Of a stretch of DNA of 47,538 nucleotides, positions 1-8,813 are shown piece after piece. The stretch is from Fidelibacterota bacterium. GTDB lineage: Bacteria; Fidelibacterota; Marinisomatia; Marinisomatales; TCS55. The stretch lies in contig JACNKN010000073.1 in the NCBI GenBank assembly GCA_014382015.1, forward strand, positions 1 to 47,538. The letters run 5' to 3'. A model generated the notes under the pieces. The model did not search any database, was not told where the DNA came from, and worked only from the letters and a program-made list of their open reading frames with translations. Position numbers and translations under genes: made by a program. How positions within the stretch are numbered: the first letter of the stretch is position 1; each line of letters opens with the position of its first letter.

Positions 1-54
1 TGGAGGAAATACCTCTGGAATTGTTCTTAACAGACCCAGTTAACTTGACACTCC

Positions 55-348
55 CTATTCTTTAAACCATTCTTCAGCCAAATCATCCCACTTAGAATTT
101 TCCTCTTCAATTAACGCGACTTTCTTTTCCCGAAGCCAACCTTTGATTCTTTTTTCCAATTCAATTGCAGCCGTCACATCGTCGGTTTCATCGTACCAAA
201 CAAGTTTATAAGTGTTGTATCTTTTTGAAAATCCTTCAAAAAGTTTCATTTTATGTTGATAAACACGGTGATAAAGATCATTGGACATTCCTGTATAAAT
301 AACTCTGGATTCGCTGGCCATTATATAGACATAATATAGTTTTTCCAC
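55..348 (-). CDS. GIY-YIG superfamily small nuclease
   Basis: A 97-residue protein matching the single-domain GIY-YIG (UvrC N-terminal-like) family. The N-terminus reads YYVYIMAS, followed by the second half-signature YTGMSNDLYHRVYQHK, where the usual YIG is YTG, and then the alpha-helical part with the conserved Glu (AAIELEKRIKGW, about residues 60-71). The length is normal for stand-alone family members, which carry no extra DNA-binding domain. Proteins of this type are predicted metal-dependent DNA nucleases and their cellular role is mostly unknown. The gene is a lone reverse-strand unit, and two REP-like palindromes lie just upstream of it, a pairing treated under findings. The start is the only sensible ATG. 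Family assignment is secure; activity is inference. Confidence 0.85.
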   Translation of the reverse strand: MEKLYYVYIMASESRVIYTGMSNDLYHRVYQHKMKLFEGFSKRYNTYKLVWYDETDDVTAAIELEKRIKGWLREKKVALIEEENSKWDDLAEEWFKE

Positions 349-396
349 TGTTGAATCTACGTAGATCTTTGATTTTTATACAAACCCACCGCTTTT

Positions 397-490
397 GTCA
401 TCCTGAGTCTTAAGTGAAGGATCTCATGCAGACGCTAACCTTTAAGCATTTGTTTGAGATACTTCATTCGCGTCGCTCTTTCAGTATGAC
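397..490. repeat. REP-like imperfect palindrome, copy 1
   Basis: The left arm begins GTCATCCTGAGTCTTAAG and continues GAAGGATCTCA (397-426). The right arm at 455-490 is its imperfect reverse complement (TGAGATACTTC ... TCAGTATGAC). Between the arms are about 28 nt of spacer that include CAGACG. The element sits in the 391-bp gap between the GIY-YIG gene and ileS, contains no convincing ORF, and its left arm recurs at 547. It would fold into a long stem as RNA or single-stranded DNA. Confidence 0.7.
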
Positions 491-546
491 AATATCGATT
501 TTATGTTTTGTATTTTCTAATTTATCCACCCGAACCAACCACTCCT

Positions 547-650
547 GTCATCCTGAGTCTTAGGCGAAGGATCTCAAGCAGACGTACACTAAAAGCCAAT
601 TGTTTGTGCATTTTTCGCTCATTCAATAAATCGTCATCACTCAGAATGAT
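547..650. repeat. REP-like palindrome, decayed copy 2
   Basis: The 38-nt left arm (547-584) matches copy 1 at all but a few positions (GTCATCCTGAGTCTTAGG, then GAAGGATCTCA and GCAGACG). The right arm is badly eroded; only TCAGAATGAT at 641-650 still resembles the complement of the left end. Together with copy 1 it occupies most of the gap before ileS. The short reading frames crossing this region have no family resemblance. Confidence 0.6.
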
Positions 651-677
651 AGGAATCATTTTATTATCTATTCTCCT

Positions 678-706
678 TTGCTTGCAGACGATGAAAAGAT
701 TAATTT
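678..706 (+). promoter_or_regulatory. candidate sigma-70 promoter for ileS
   Basis: TTGCTT at 678-683 and TAATTT at 701-706 are separated by 17 bp. Transcription would start about 27 nt before the ileS ATG. This is consensus matching by eye only; TATAAA at 725-730 is an alternative -10-like string. Confidence 0.3.
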
Positions 707-739
707 TCGCACCCCTGAAATTGGGTATAAAACTGAATC

Positions 740-3700
740 ATGATACAACGCGTCAATCCACAAGCTGACTTTATTGCAATCGAGCACCAAATACTCGATT
801 TCTGGAAAGAAAATAATATCTTCCAGAAACGGCGGGATACCAATGCGGGCAAGCCCAAATGGTCATTTATCGACGGGCCCATTACGGCGAATAATCCCAT
901 GGGTGTCCACCATGCCTGGGGTCGAACGCTCAAAGATGTCTATAACCGATATAAGGCCATGGATGGTCATGAATTGCGGTATCAGAATGGATTTGATTGC
1001 CAAGGACTTTGGGTCGAAGTGGAAGTAGAAAAAGAACTGGGCTTTAAATCCAAACGAGAAGTGGAAGAATATGGTATCGAAAAATTTGTCAATTTATGCA
1101 AAGAGCGGGTCCGTAAATATTCGGATGTCCAAACGGAACAGTCTAAACGACTGGGATACTGGATGGATTGGGACAATTCTTATTACACCATGTCCGATGA
1201 GAATAATTATACCATCTGGGGCTTCTTAAAAAAACTATTTGAAGAAGATAAAATTTATCGTGGATCCGATGTGGTTCCTTGGTCCGGGCGGTCCGGGACC
1301 TCATACTCCCAAATGGAGATTATAGAAGGGCGGAAATTGGTAGCCCATAAATCTGTTTTTGTCCGATTCCCTCTTCGCGATAAAAAGAATGAATATTTAT
1401 TAATCTGGACCACAACTCCCTGGACGTTGACATCCAATGTGGTGGCAGGGGTTAATGGCAATCTGGACTATGTAAAGCTAAAAGCGGCTGATGAATCCAT
1501 TTATTATTTTGCTCAGGAAAACCTTGAATTCTTACGATTGGATAAACAATTCAAAGAAAAAAAACAGTGGGTTAAAGGCGTTCCAAAACTCAAAACAATT
1601 GACCAAATATTTAAAGAACGGGGCGGTTACGAAATCCTTGGAACCATTAAAGGATCGGATATGGTTGGGTGGACTTATGATGGGCCCTATGATGCGTTTG
1701 AAGCACAGTCCGATCCTGGTGGTTTTCCCATCGTAAATGAATTATTAAAAGAAGATGGTTGCTCCGGAAAATCTCAGCATCAAGTGGTGGATCCAGGGAA
1801 GGATAATATGGGGAGCGATATTGTTGTGGCCGGAGAGGGAACCGGTATCGTACATATGGCACCGGGCTGCGGTGATATTGATAACAAAATCGGAAAAAAA
1901 TTAGGATTGGTTAATATTGCACCTTTGGATTCAGAATCAAAATTCATGGATAAGTTTGGGTGGCTAACAGGCAAAACGGCAACTGATAAGGAAACAACAC
2001 AGGCCATAATAGATGATTTAAAAGAAAGAGAATTTTTAGTTTACGTGGAGGATTATCCCCACGTTTATCCCCATTGCTGGCGTTCTGGCGACGAATTGGT
2101 TTTTCGATTGGTGGATGAATGGTATATCAATATGGATTGGCGCCATAAAATTAAAAAAGTAGTGGATGAAATTAATTGGATTCCGGAATGGGGCGGCGAA
2201 CGAGAACACGAATGGCTGGATAATATGGGCGATTGGATGATTTCCAAAAAACGGTTCTGGGGATTGGCTTTACCCATTTGGACGTTCGAAGATGACTCCT
2301 ATTATGTGGTAGGATCCAAAGCAGAATTAAAGGAATTGGCCGTTGAAGGATGGGATGAATTTGATGGCAACAGTCCCCACCGTCCCTGGATTGATAAAGT
2401 AAAGATAAAACATCCTGAAAGCGGGTTGATTGGTTCGCGAATAAAAGATGTGGGGAATCCATGGTTGGATGCGGGAATTGTGCCGTTTTCAACTCTGGGC
2501 TACAACAACGATAAAGAATATTGGAATGAATGGTTTCCCGGTGATTTTGTTACAGAGTCCTTTCCTGGACAATTTAGGAACTGGTTTTATTCACTCCTGG
2601 CCATGTCCGCGTTGCTGGAAGAAAGAGCCCCATTCAAAACGTTGCTGGGTCATGCACTGGTGAAAGCAGAAGATGGTCGAGATATGCATAAATCCTGGGG
2701 GAATGCAATCTGGTTTGATGATGCGGCGGAAGAAATGGGTGTGGATGTGATGCGGTGGATGTATGCGGGTCAGAATCCTGAAAATAATTTATTATTTGGA
2801 TATCACCATGGGGATGATATTCGTAAAAAATTGATTCAATTTTGGAACTCTTATTCCTTTTTTGCCACATACGCTGCTGTGGATGGTTTTGACCCAAGTC
2901 AAGCGAGTATTGATGATGCAGATTTGAATATTATGGATGAATGGATTTTATCCAAATTGCATTTATTCATTAAAGATTCTCGCGAATCTTTAGATCAGTT
3001 CCGTTCTGATTTGCTTATGAAAAAGTTTGATCTATTTTTAGATGAATTATCCAATTGGTATATCCGCCGCAGTCGTCGTCGATTTTGGAAAAGTGAAGAT
3101 GATAGTGATAAGCAGGCTGCATATGCGGTGTTGTATGAAGTGTTAACCAATGTGATTAAAATATTGGCACCCATATTGCCATTTGTCACAGAAAATATTT
3201 ATCAGAATTTGGTCAGAAACATGGATAAAGATGGACCGGAAAGTGTCCACCTATGTGATTACCCCATAGCAGATGAAAATAAAATTGATTCAGACCTCAT
3301 GGATAAAGTTGATGCCCTTCGCCGCGTCGTAGAACTTGGCCGATCCGCTAGGAATAAAGCGAATTTAAAAATTCGCCAACCCCTGGCTAAATTATCCTTC
3401 AACGTAAAAGATAATCATGCAGCTGATTTTATTTTTAACCAGCAAAATGTAGTATTGGATGAGTTGAATGTGAAATCGCTTCATCGGGCTGATTCTGAGT
3501 CTGATTTGATTCGTTATATCGTTAAACCAAACCTGCCCCTTTTGGGACAAAAGTTTGGCAAAATACTTCCTGAAATTCGGAAGTATTTAAACGATGCCGA
3601 TGGAGATCAGATTTTGGTTGATATTCGAGTGAAAAAAAGTTACACCTTTGACTTAAATGGGGAATTAATCATTTTAACCCGGGACGACTTGTTGATTGAA

Positions 3701-4045
3701 ACCGAATCTGCTGAGGGATATACCTCCTCCGGTGACGATTATGTAACGGTTGGGCTCACCATAAAATTGACGGAAGAATTAATTCAGGAAGGCATCGTAA
3801 GGGATGTAATAAGACAGGTGCAAACTATGCGAAAAAATGCTAATTTCGCGGTCGAAGATCGTATCATTATTTATGGAATGCTCAATGGTATAGTCGGTGA
3901 AGCCATAAGATCATTCGAAGCATTTTTCAAAAATGAAGTATTAGCTGTTGAACTTATCGAAGATTATCAACCTGGTGAATTTAGTGAACCATTTCAGATT
4001 GGTGATCAAAAAGTAAAATTCGGTTTACAACGTGTAAAGACTTGA
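740..4045 (+). CDS. ileS: isoleucine--tRNA ligase, variant signature motifs
   Basis: An 1101-residue cytoplasmic class I aminoacyl-tRNA synthetase that charges tRNA-Ile. Landmarks in order: the HIGH-region equivalent PMGVHHAWG (53-61); FDCQGLWVEVEVEKELG, matching the IleRS WDCHGLPVE block; the CP1 editing-domain start WTTTPWTL; YPHCWRSGDELVFRLVDEWY; the WFYSLLAMSALL block; the KMSKS-loop equivalent DMHKSWGN (648-655); and an anticodon-binding domain with NWYIRRSRRRFW. The length fits the long, eukaryote-like/IleS2 type rather than the ~930-residue E. coli type. Both ATP-binding signatures depart from the textbook HIGH and KMSKS, though the surrounding alignment is intact. It heads a tight run (dksA-like, lspA, rluD, xer), and the ileS-lspA-rluD association is common in bacteria. 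IleRS identity is firm; consequences such as altered mupirocin response are inference. Confidence 0.95.
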   Translation: MIQRVNPQADFIAIEHQILDFWKENNIFQKRRDTNAGKPKWSFIDGPITANNPMGVHHAWGRTLKDVYNRYKAMDGHELRYQNGFDCQGLWVEVEVEKELGFKSKREVEEYGIEKFVNLCKERVRKYSDVQTEQSKRLGYWMDWDNSYYTMSDENNYTIWGFLKKLFEEDKIYRGSDVVPWSGRSGTSYSQMEIIEGRKLVAHKSVFVRFPLRDKKNEYLLIWTTTPWTLTSNVVAGVNGNLDYVKLKAADESIYYFAQENLEFLRLDKQFKEKKQWVKGVPKLKTIDQIFKERGGYEILGTIKGSDMVGWTYDGPYDAFEAQSDPGGFPIVNELLKEDGCSGKSQHQVVDPGKDNMGSDIVVAGEGTGIVHMAPGCGDIDNKIGKKLGLVNIAPLDSESKFMDKFGWLTGKTATDKETTQAIIDDLKEREFLVYVEDYPHVYPHCWRSGDELVFRLVDEWYINMDWRHKIKKVVDEINWIPEWGGEREHEWLDNMGDWMISKKRFWGLALPIWTFEDDSYYVVGSKAELKELAVEGWDEFDGNSPHRPWIDKVKIKHPESGLIGSRIKDVGNPWLDAGIVPFSTLGYNNDKEYWNEWFPGDFVTESFPGQFRNWFYSLLAMSALLEERAPFKTLLGHALVKAEDGRDMHKSWGNAIWFDDAAEEMGVDVMRWMYAGQNPENNLLFGYHHGDDIRKKLIQFWNSYSFFATYAAVDGFDPSQASIDDADLNIMDEWILSKLHLFIKDSRESLDQFRSDLLMKKFDLFLDELSNWYIRRSRRRFWKSEDDSDKQAAYAVLYEVLTNVIKILAPILPFVTENIYQNLVRNMDKDGPESVHLCDYPIADENKIDSDLMDKVDALRRVVELGRSARNKANLKIRQPLAKLSFNVKDNHAADFIFNQQNVVLDELNVKSLHRADSESDLIRYIVKPNLPLLGQKFGKILPEIRKYLNDADGDQILVDIRVKKSYTFDLNGELIILTRDDLLIETESAEGYTSSGDDYVTVGLTIKLTEELIQEGIVRDVIRQVQTMRKNANFAVEDRIIIYGMLNGIVGEAIRSFEAFFKNEVLAVELIEDYQPGEFSEPFQIGDQKVKFGLQRVKT

Positions 4046-4058
4046 AAGGAAACATGAA

Positions 4059-4451
4059 GTGGCAAAAAAGTATTCTAAAACACAATTAAAAAAGTTTCAA
4101 AAACTTATTGAAGAGAAAATGGGGTATGTCCATGATGAAGTGGAAACAATTAAAGAAGGCGTGGGCACAGCTTCTAATAAGCAGGGTGGACTTACACCGG
4201 ATTCAATTTATAGTCTTCATATGGCGGATGCGGGGACCGATTCACATGAACAGGAAAAAAACTTTATGCTCATGAATCGCGGCAGTGACTATTTTGGTAA
4301 ACTCGAAATTGCATTAGAACGGATCAAAGATGGTACGTTTGGTATTTGTAAAATATGTGAAGAACTTATTGTAGAAGAACGGATGCTCGAAGTTCCGAAT
4401 GCCACAAAATGTGTTGGCTGCAAAGAAACCGAAAAGCTTGGCTTAAAATGA
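4059..4451 (+). CDS. TraR/DksA family zinc-finger protein
   Basis: A 130-residue DksA-like protein. It has an N-terminal helical hairpin with acidic residues at its tip (MADAGTDSHEQE, 55-66) and a C-terminal four-cysteine zinc finger, C97-x2-C100 and C118-x2-C121. DksA-type proteins bind in the RNA polymerase secondary channel and, with ppGpp, reset promoter selectivity; this is family knowledge. The start is a GTG preceded by GAAAGGA about 9 nt upstream. It lies 13 bp after ileS and its stop overlaps the lspA ATG (ATGA), a conserved arrangement in which a DksA-like gene sits beside lspA. It is slightly shorter than E. coli DksA (151 aa), so regulatory equivalence is not proved. Confidence 0.9.
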   Translation: MAKKYSKTQLKKFQKLIEEKMGYVHDEVETIKEGVGTASNKQGGLTPDSIYSLHMADAGTDSHEQEKNFMLMNRGSDYFGKLEIALERIKDGTFGICKICEELIVEERMLEVPNATKCVGCKETEKLGLK

Positions 4452-4918
4452 GAATATTGTTTGTGAGTGCCGTTCTGGTATTCGCAGACCAAATTACAAA
4501 GGCCATGGTTCGGAATACCATGTCTTTGTATGAATCCATCCCGGTCATTAGTGATTTTTTTCATATTACCTACGTGACGAATGATGGTATGGCATTTGGT
4601 ATCAACTTCCCCTTTGGTATTTATGTTTTCACGGGTATATCCATTGTGTTTACTGGTTTCCTGTTTTGGTATCTATGGACAATTCAAGATCATGGCCTTA
4701 TCATTCGAACCGGGATTGCATTGATTCTGGCCGGTGCTATTGGCAATTTGATTGATCGTGTTTTTATGGGAGAAGTAGTAGATTTTCTTGATTTTATGGT
4801 TGGAAACTATCATTGGTATGTTTTTAATATTGCCGATTCCTGTGTGACGGTGGGTATGGGATTTGTTTTGGTTGATTCACTTATTTTGGAACGAAAAAGG
4901 ATAGCCCAAACCAATTGA
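4448..4918 (+). CDS. lspA: lipoprotein signal peptidase (signal peptidase II)
   Basis: A 156-residue, four-helix inner-membrane aspartic protease that removes the signal peptide from diacylglyceryl-modified prolipoproteins. The catalytic pair is visible as D103 in GNLIDRV and D130 in FNIADSC; D14 in the first helix (FADQITK) and N46 in TNDGMAFG are also family positions. The start is the ATG overlapping the dksA-like stop (ATGA), which gives the normal N-terminus MRILFVSA; a longer frame opens upstream inside the previous gene but would add an implausible hydrophilic leader. The stop overlaps the TTG of rluD, so translation is probably coupled. The enzyme would process the several lipoproteins encoded in this window (11477, 23002, 36775, 46326). 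Confidence 0.97.
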   Translation: MRILFVSAVLVFADQITKAMVRNTMSLYESIPVISDFFHITYVTNDGMAFGINFPFGIYVFTGISIVFTGFLFWYLWTIQDHGLIIRTGIALILAGAIGNLIDRVFMGEVVDFLDFMVGNYHWYVFNIADSCVTVGMGFVLVDSLILERKRIAQTN

Positions 4919-5883
4919 CTCAGGAAACCCTTTCGGCCAAGGGTGGAAAGAATTCCCGCCTGGATAAATTTTTGTCGTCACATCTTTCCGATTTCAGTCG
5001 GACTCAAATCCAAAAAATGATTAATGACGGCCTGGTTTTGGTAAACGGAGTCCACTTCAAGGTCGGGTATAAATTGGATGGTTCCGAAACCATTCACTAC
5101 ACCCTTCCTAAATTGGAGCCGGAAATGAATCGAATTGAGCCGGAAAAAATTCCATTGGAAATTCTATTTGAAGATGATGCAATCATTGCCATTAACAAAT
5201 CGGCTGGATTGGTGGTTCACCCAGGTGTGGGGCAAAAAAGCGGTACATTAGTGAATGCACTCGCCTATCATTTTAATCAATTATCAGACGTGAATGGCAG
5301 CCTTCGCCCTGGTATTGTCCATCGGTTGGATCAGAATACATCGGGCGTTATTTTGGTTGCAAAAAATAATAAAGCCCATGCAAATCTTGCGGCTCAGTTT
5401 GAGCAACGCACTATTCAAAAAGAATATGTGGGCATCACATGGGGGTGTTGGAAGGAAATAGAAGGGTTGATTGATGATTCGATAAAACGAAAACGTTCTG
5501 ACCCCACATCTTACCAAATTGATGAGTCCGGAAGACAAGCATTAACTCACTACAAAACTGTAATCGCGGGCTCAATTTTGAGTGAAGTAAATTTTTTCCC
5601 AAAAACTGGAAGAACCCATCAAATACGCGTGCATTCTGCCAGTATAAATCATCCAATATTTGGAGATGAGAAATATGGCGGCGGTTTGAATAAGACCAAA
5701 GGTTTTGTCCCAGAAATTACCCAGGTGTTAAAACAATTACTTAAAGGAATCAGCCGCCATGCACTTCATGCGAAGCGAATTTCTTTCCGACATCCATCCA
5801 CAGAAAAACAGGTTGAAGTCAATGCCCCCATTCCCGGAGATTTGGAAAAGATCATTGAGGCATTCCCCCGAATCAATGGATGA
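4915..5883 (+). CDS. rluD: 23S rRNA pseudouridine synthase, RluD type
   Basis: A 322-residue RluA/RluD-family pseudouridine synthase. An N-terminal S4 RNA-binding domain (about 14-60, SRLDKFLSSHL ... VNG) is followed by the catalytic domain with the motif II signature HRLDQNTSG, where D139 is the nucleophile, and by KTGRTHQIRVH near residue 240. RluD modifies the 1911-1917 loop of helix 69 in 23S rRNA and helps ribosome assembly. The start is a TTG overlapping the lspA TGA; no ATG sits at the expected N-terminus. Its end overlaps the downstream recombinase gene by 8 nt. RluA or RluC specificity is possible, but the S4 domain and lspA neighbourhood favour RluD. Confidence 0.93.
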   Translation: MTQETLSAKGGKNSRLDKFLSSHLSDFSRTQIQKMINDGLVLVNGVHFKVGYKLDGSETIHYTLPKLEPEMNRIEPEKIPLEILFEDDAIIAINKSAGLVVHPGVGQKSGTLVNALAYHFNQLSDVNGSLRPGIVHRLDQNTSGVILVAKNNKAHANLAAQFEQRTIQKEYVGITWGCWKEIEGLIDDSIKRKRSDPTSYQIDESGRQALTHYKTVIAGSILSEVNFFPKTGRTHQIRVHSASINHPIFGDEKYGGGLNKTKGFVPEITQVLKQLLKGISRHALHAKRISFRHPSTEKQVEVNAPIPGDLEKIIEAFPRING

Positions 5884-6778
5884 ACTGAACAAAATAATAT
5901 CGGAATTCTTATCTTATCTTGATAAAGAGAGGGGATTCTCGAACCATACCATTAAAGCTTACCAAACGGATTTAAATCGATTTATTATATTCTTGTCTCA
6001 AAAAGAGGATATATCGATTTTTAAAGAGGTTAATCGCCATACAATCCGCAATTATTTAGGGAATGAGTTTGATGACGGCTCATCCAGCAAGACTGTGGCG
6101 CGCCGATTGGCTTCGATTAAATCGTTATTTAAATATTTAATGCGGTCAGAACAAATTAATGACAATCCTGCCATTCATGTAAAGACGCCAAAGATTTCCC
6201 AAACGCTTCCCAATTTCATTGATGAAAAAGTGATCGATGCACTTATGGAAAGTCCGGATGTATCCACAACAAAAGGAATCCGGGATCGGGCTATATTAGA
6301 ATTATTTTACAGCACCGGAATGCGGCTCAGCGAACTGATTGCATTAGATATCGATTCAATTGATCCGCAAAATCAATTGGTAAAGGTCCACGGGAAAGGG
6401 GATAAAGAACGGTTGATTCCCTTTGGAAACAGAGCGAAATTTTGGGTAGAAAATTACCTGAAAAATCGTGCATTATCGTTCAATTCTGCTCCAACCCATA
6501 CACCATTATTTGTAAATGCCAAAGAAAAGCGCATTCCCAAGAGTACCATCCAAAGAAGAATTCGCGATTATATTAAACTCGTGGCAGAAGGGGAAAGGTT
6601 AGGACCTCATATTTTGAGACATTCCTTTGCAACTCATTTGATGGATCGCGGCGCTGATATACGTGCAGTCAAAGATTTATTGGGACATAATAGTCTATCT
6701 TCAACTCAGGTATATACCCACATTAAACCTGAAAAAATGAAAAAAATTTATAAACAGGCCCATCCACATGGTGACTGA
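5876..6778 (+). CDS. xerD: tyrosine recombinase XerC/XerD
   Basis: A 300-residue phage-integrase-family recombinase of Xer size. The N-terminal SAM-like core-binding domain (1-95; ERGFSNHTIKAYQTDLNRF) precedes the catalytic domain with the full active-site set R150 (STGMRLSEL), K174 (HGKGDKERL), H245-x2-R248 (HILRHSFATHL), H271 (LGHNS) and nucleophile Y280 (VYTHI). Xer proteins resolve chromosome dimers at dif. The chosen ATG lies 8 nt inside the end of rluD and gives the standard XerC/D N-terminus; an in-frame ATG 117 nt upstream would extend it into rluD without family support. No dif-like site was recognised here. XerC and XerD cannot be told apart with certainty by eye; the context with housekeeping genes argues against a mobile integrase. 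Confidence 0.93.
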   Translation: MDELNKIISEFLSYLDKERGFSNHTIKAYQTDLNRFIIFLSQKEDISIFKEVNRHTIRNYLGNEFDDGSSSKTVARRLASIKSLFKYLMRSEQINDNPAIHVKTPKISQTLPNFIDEKVIDALMESPDVSTTKGIRDRAILELFYSTGMRLSELIALDIDSIDPQNQLVKVHGKGDKERLIPFGNRAKFWVENYLKNRALSFNSAPTHTPLFVNAKEKRIPKSTIQRRIRDYIKLVAEGERLGPHILRHSFATHLMDRGADIRAVKDLLGHNSLSSTQVYTHIKPEKMKKIYKQAHPHGD

Positions 6779-6790
6779 ATAGGGGGAAAC

Positions 6791-8410
6791 ATGACCACGA
6801 CAGGAAAAGAATTAGCATTAGACCGCATTGGGTTAACAGAAGTTGACCGTATCATCAGAAATTTGCCGGTAGAAGGTATTGTAGAAGATATCATTTTACA
6901 TAAAGAAGGTAAATTAGGTATGAATGGGGCCGTCATGGTGGATACAGGGCGATATACAGGACGTTCCCCAAAGGATAAGTATTTTGTAGATGAAGATTCT
7001 TCCAATCAAAATTTATGGTGGGGACCGGTCAATGTAAAAATAGATGAGTTCATTTTTGATGATTTATATGAACAGGTTGTGAATTATTACAATCATGCAG
7101 ATGATTCTAATACCTATGTTTTTGATGGATTTGCGGGAGCAGATCCGGCCTATCGACTTAATGTAAGAATTATTGCCAAGAAAGCATGGCAAGCCCATTT
7201 TGCCCATAATATGTTTATTCGCCCGGAAAAAGGTGAATTAGATGGTTTTTCACCGGATTTTACGATCATCAATGCGTCGGATGTGTATAATCAGAAATTT
7301 GAAGAATATGGGATGAATTCTAAAACATTTATCATTTTTCATATGGCCAAACGGATTGCCATTATTGGGGGTACTGAATACGGCGGCGAAATGAAAAAAG
7401 GCATTTTTTCTGTCATGAATTATATGTTACCGCTCAAGGGTGTATTGGCCATGCACTGTTCGGCCAACTTGGATAAAAATGGTGAAAATGCCGCCATATT
7501 TTTTGGACTTTCCGGTACAGGAAAGACCACCTTAAGCACGGATCCGGATAGACCTTTAATCGGAGACGACGAACATGGCTGGTCTGATGATGGGATATTT
7601 AATTTTGAGGGTGGGTGTTATGCAAAAGTGATTGATTTGAATCCGGAACATGAACCGGATATTTACCATGCGATTCGACATGGTGCATTGCTCGAAAACG
7701 TTGTATTTGATGAACAAACAAGAGAAATAGATTTTTCTGATGGCTCCAAGACGGAAAATACACGCGTTTCATATCCATTGAATTATATTGACAATTCTGT
7801 TTATGGGCAGGGTAAACCGTCCATGTCGGGGCACCCAAAAACAATTATTTTTCTCACCTGTGATGCATATGGTATTCTGCCTCCCGTTTCAAAATTAACA
7901 CCAGAACAAGCCATGTATCATTTTATTAGCGGTTATACGGCTAAAGTGGCGGGGACAGAACGGGGAATTACGGAACCGGTGGCCACCTTTTCTCCATGTT
8001 TTGGCGGGCCATTTTTAACCTTGCATCCACTGAAGTATGCAGAATTGCTCAAGCTAAAAATGAATCAGCATCATGTACCAGCCTATTTGGTGAACACCGG
8101 TTGGGTGGGTGCCAGCGCCCAATCTGGTGCTAAGCGTATTTCTCTGCCTGTTACTCGGAAGATAATCCATGCCACTTTAGACGGGAGTATTGATAATACC
8201 ACCTTTGAAGCTGATCCATATTTTGGCATTATGGTTCCTCAGAGTTTAGGCGAAATTAACCCGGATATACTTATGCCTGCGAAAGCATGGAAGGATCAAA
8301 ATGAATACCATAGAATTGCCATTGAACTGGTACAAAAATTCCAGAAAAATTTTGAACAATATGATTTAGGAGATTCTGAAATCCTGAATGCAGGTCCAAC
8401 ATTAGATTAA
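6791..8410 (+). CDS. pckA: phosphoenolpyruvate carboxykinase (ATP)
   Basis: A 539-residue ATP-type PEPCK (EC 4.1.1.49) that interconverts oxaloacetate and ATP with PEP, CO2 and ADP. Visible motifs: [12 protein letters not shown] (oxaloacetate-binding Arg region, near residue 55), the P-loop GLSGTGKTT (239-247), the metal/phosphate segment [19 protein letters not shown] just after it, and the C-terminal adenine-binding zone. Length and motif spacing match bacterial PckA and not the GTP enzyme. It is preceded by a GGGGGA Shine-Dalgarno string and followed after 18 bp by hpf. Together with the succinyl-CoA synthetase in this window it suggests active TCA/gluconeogenic metabolism. Confidence 0.97.
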   Translation: MTTTGKELALDRIGLTEVDRIIRNLPVEGIVEDIILHKEGKLGMNGAVMVDTGRYTGRSPKDKYFVDEDSSNQNLWWGPVNVKIDEFIFDDLYEQVVNYYNHADDSNTYVFDGFAGADPAYRLNVRIIAKKAWQAHFAHNMFIRPEKGELDGFSPDFTIINASDVYNQKFEEYGMNSKTFIIFHMAKRIAIIGGTEYGGEMKKGIFSVMNYMLPLKGVLAMHCSANLDKNGENAAIFFGLSGTGKTTLSTDPDRPLIGDDEHGWSDDGIFNFEGGCYAKVIDLNPEHEPDIYHAIRHGALLENVVFDEQTREIDFSDGSKTENTRVSYPLNYIDNSVYGQGKPSMSGHPKTIIFLTCDAYGILPPVSKLTPEQAMYHFISGYTAKVAGTERGITEPVATFSPCFGGPFLTLHPLKYAELLKLKMNQHHVPAYLVNTGWVGASAQSGAKRISLPVTRKIIHATLDGSIDNTTFEADPYFGIMVPQSLGEINPDILMPAKAWKDQNEYHRIAIELVQKFQKNFEQYDLGDSEILNAGPTLD

Positions 8411-8428
8411 TAGATAAAAGGATAAAGA

Positions 8429-8719
8429 ATGAATATTAATTTTACCGCACGCCATTTTCATGCACCGGATGATTTAAAAGATTATGCTGAAGAAGGGGCT
8501 GCACGGTTCGAAAAACATTTTGATCGAATCAATCAATGTGAGATAGTGATGCTTCACGAAAATAGTATGTTTATCACTGAAATAAATCTTCATATCCCCC
8601 AACATAATTTGCACGCAAAATCATCGGATCCTAATGGATTTAAATCAATCGACGGTTGTATCGAAAAAATCTCAACTCAGATTGTGAAAATCGTTGATCA
8701 ATGGAAAAAACACCGTTAA
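8429..8719 (+). CDS. hpf: ribosome hibernation promoting factor, short form
   Basis: A 96-residue RaiA/HPF-family protein with the N-terminal beta-alpha-beta pattern INFTARHFHAPDDLKDYAEE and a second helix at residues 71-96. It lacks the C-terminal dimerisation domain of long HPF, so by length it is the short (or YfiA-like) type. Family members bind the 30S decoding region in stationary phase and inactivate ribosomes. It follows pckA by 18 bp and is probably co-transcribed, a sensible pairing of slow-growth functions. AAAGGA 7-8 nt before the ATG is the likely ribosome-binding site. Confidence 0.85.
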   Translation: MNINFTARHFHAPDDLKDYAEEGAARFEKHFDRINQCEIVMLHENSMFITEINLHIPQHNLHAKSSDPNGFKSIDGCIEKISTQIVKIVDQWKKHR

Positions 8720-8737
8720 GAGTTCTTTAAGTTATAT

Positions 8738-8790
8738 CTCCAATCGTTTGGAGTCTATTTGCCAAAGCGTGTAATTTATACGTTTGCAAA
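8738..8790 (+). promoter_or_regulatory. two-hairpin leader between hpf and metK
   Basis: The 94-bp gap holds a perfect 6-bp stem CTCCAA-TCGT-TTGGAG (8738-8753) followed by TCTATTT. Immediately after comes a longer imperfect stem, TTTGCCAAAGCGT pairing with ACGTTTGCAAA (8758-8790), with two single-base bulges. The first could be a weak terminator for hpf; the second would lie in the metK leader. No SAM-I, SAM-II or SAM/SAH riboswitch core was recognised. Confidence 0.4.
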
Positions 8791-8813
8791 ATCAATATTA
8801 ATTAGGAACATAA

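Noticed and set aside
1-54. Possible 3' end of an upstream plus-strand gene (two forward frames stay open from the edge to stops at 41-43 and 63-65).
   Set aside because: Too short to choose a frame and no recognisable C-terminus; left unannotated.
508-768. 86-codon open frame over the second palindrome and the start of ileS.
   Set aside because: It runs through repeat sequence and into ileS in another frame, with no family resemblance.
8720-8813. SAM riboswitch upstream of metK.
   Set aside because: The gap is too short for SAM-I with an expression platform, and no SAM-II or SAM/SAH core pattern was seen.
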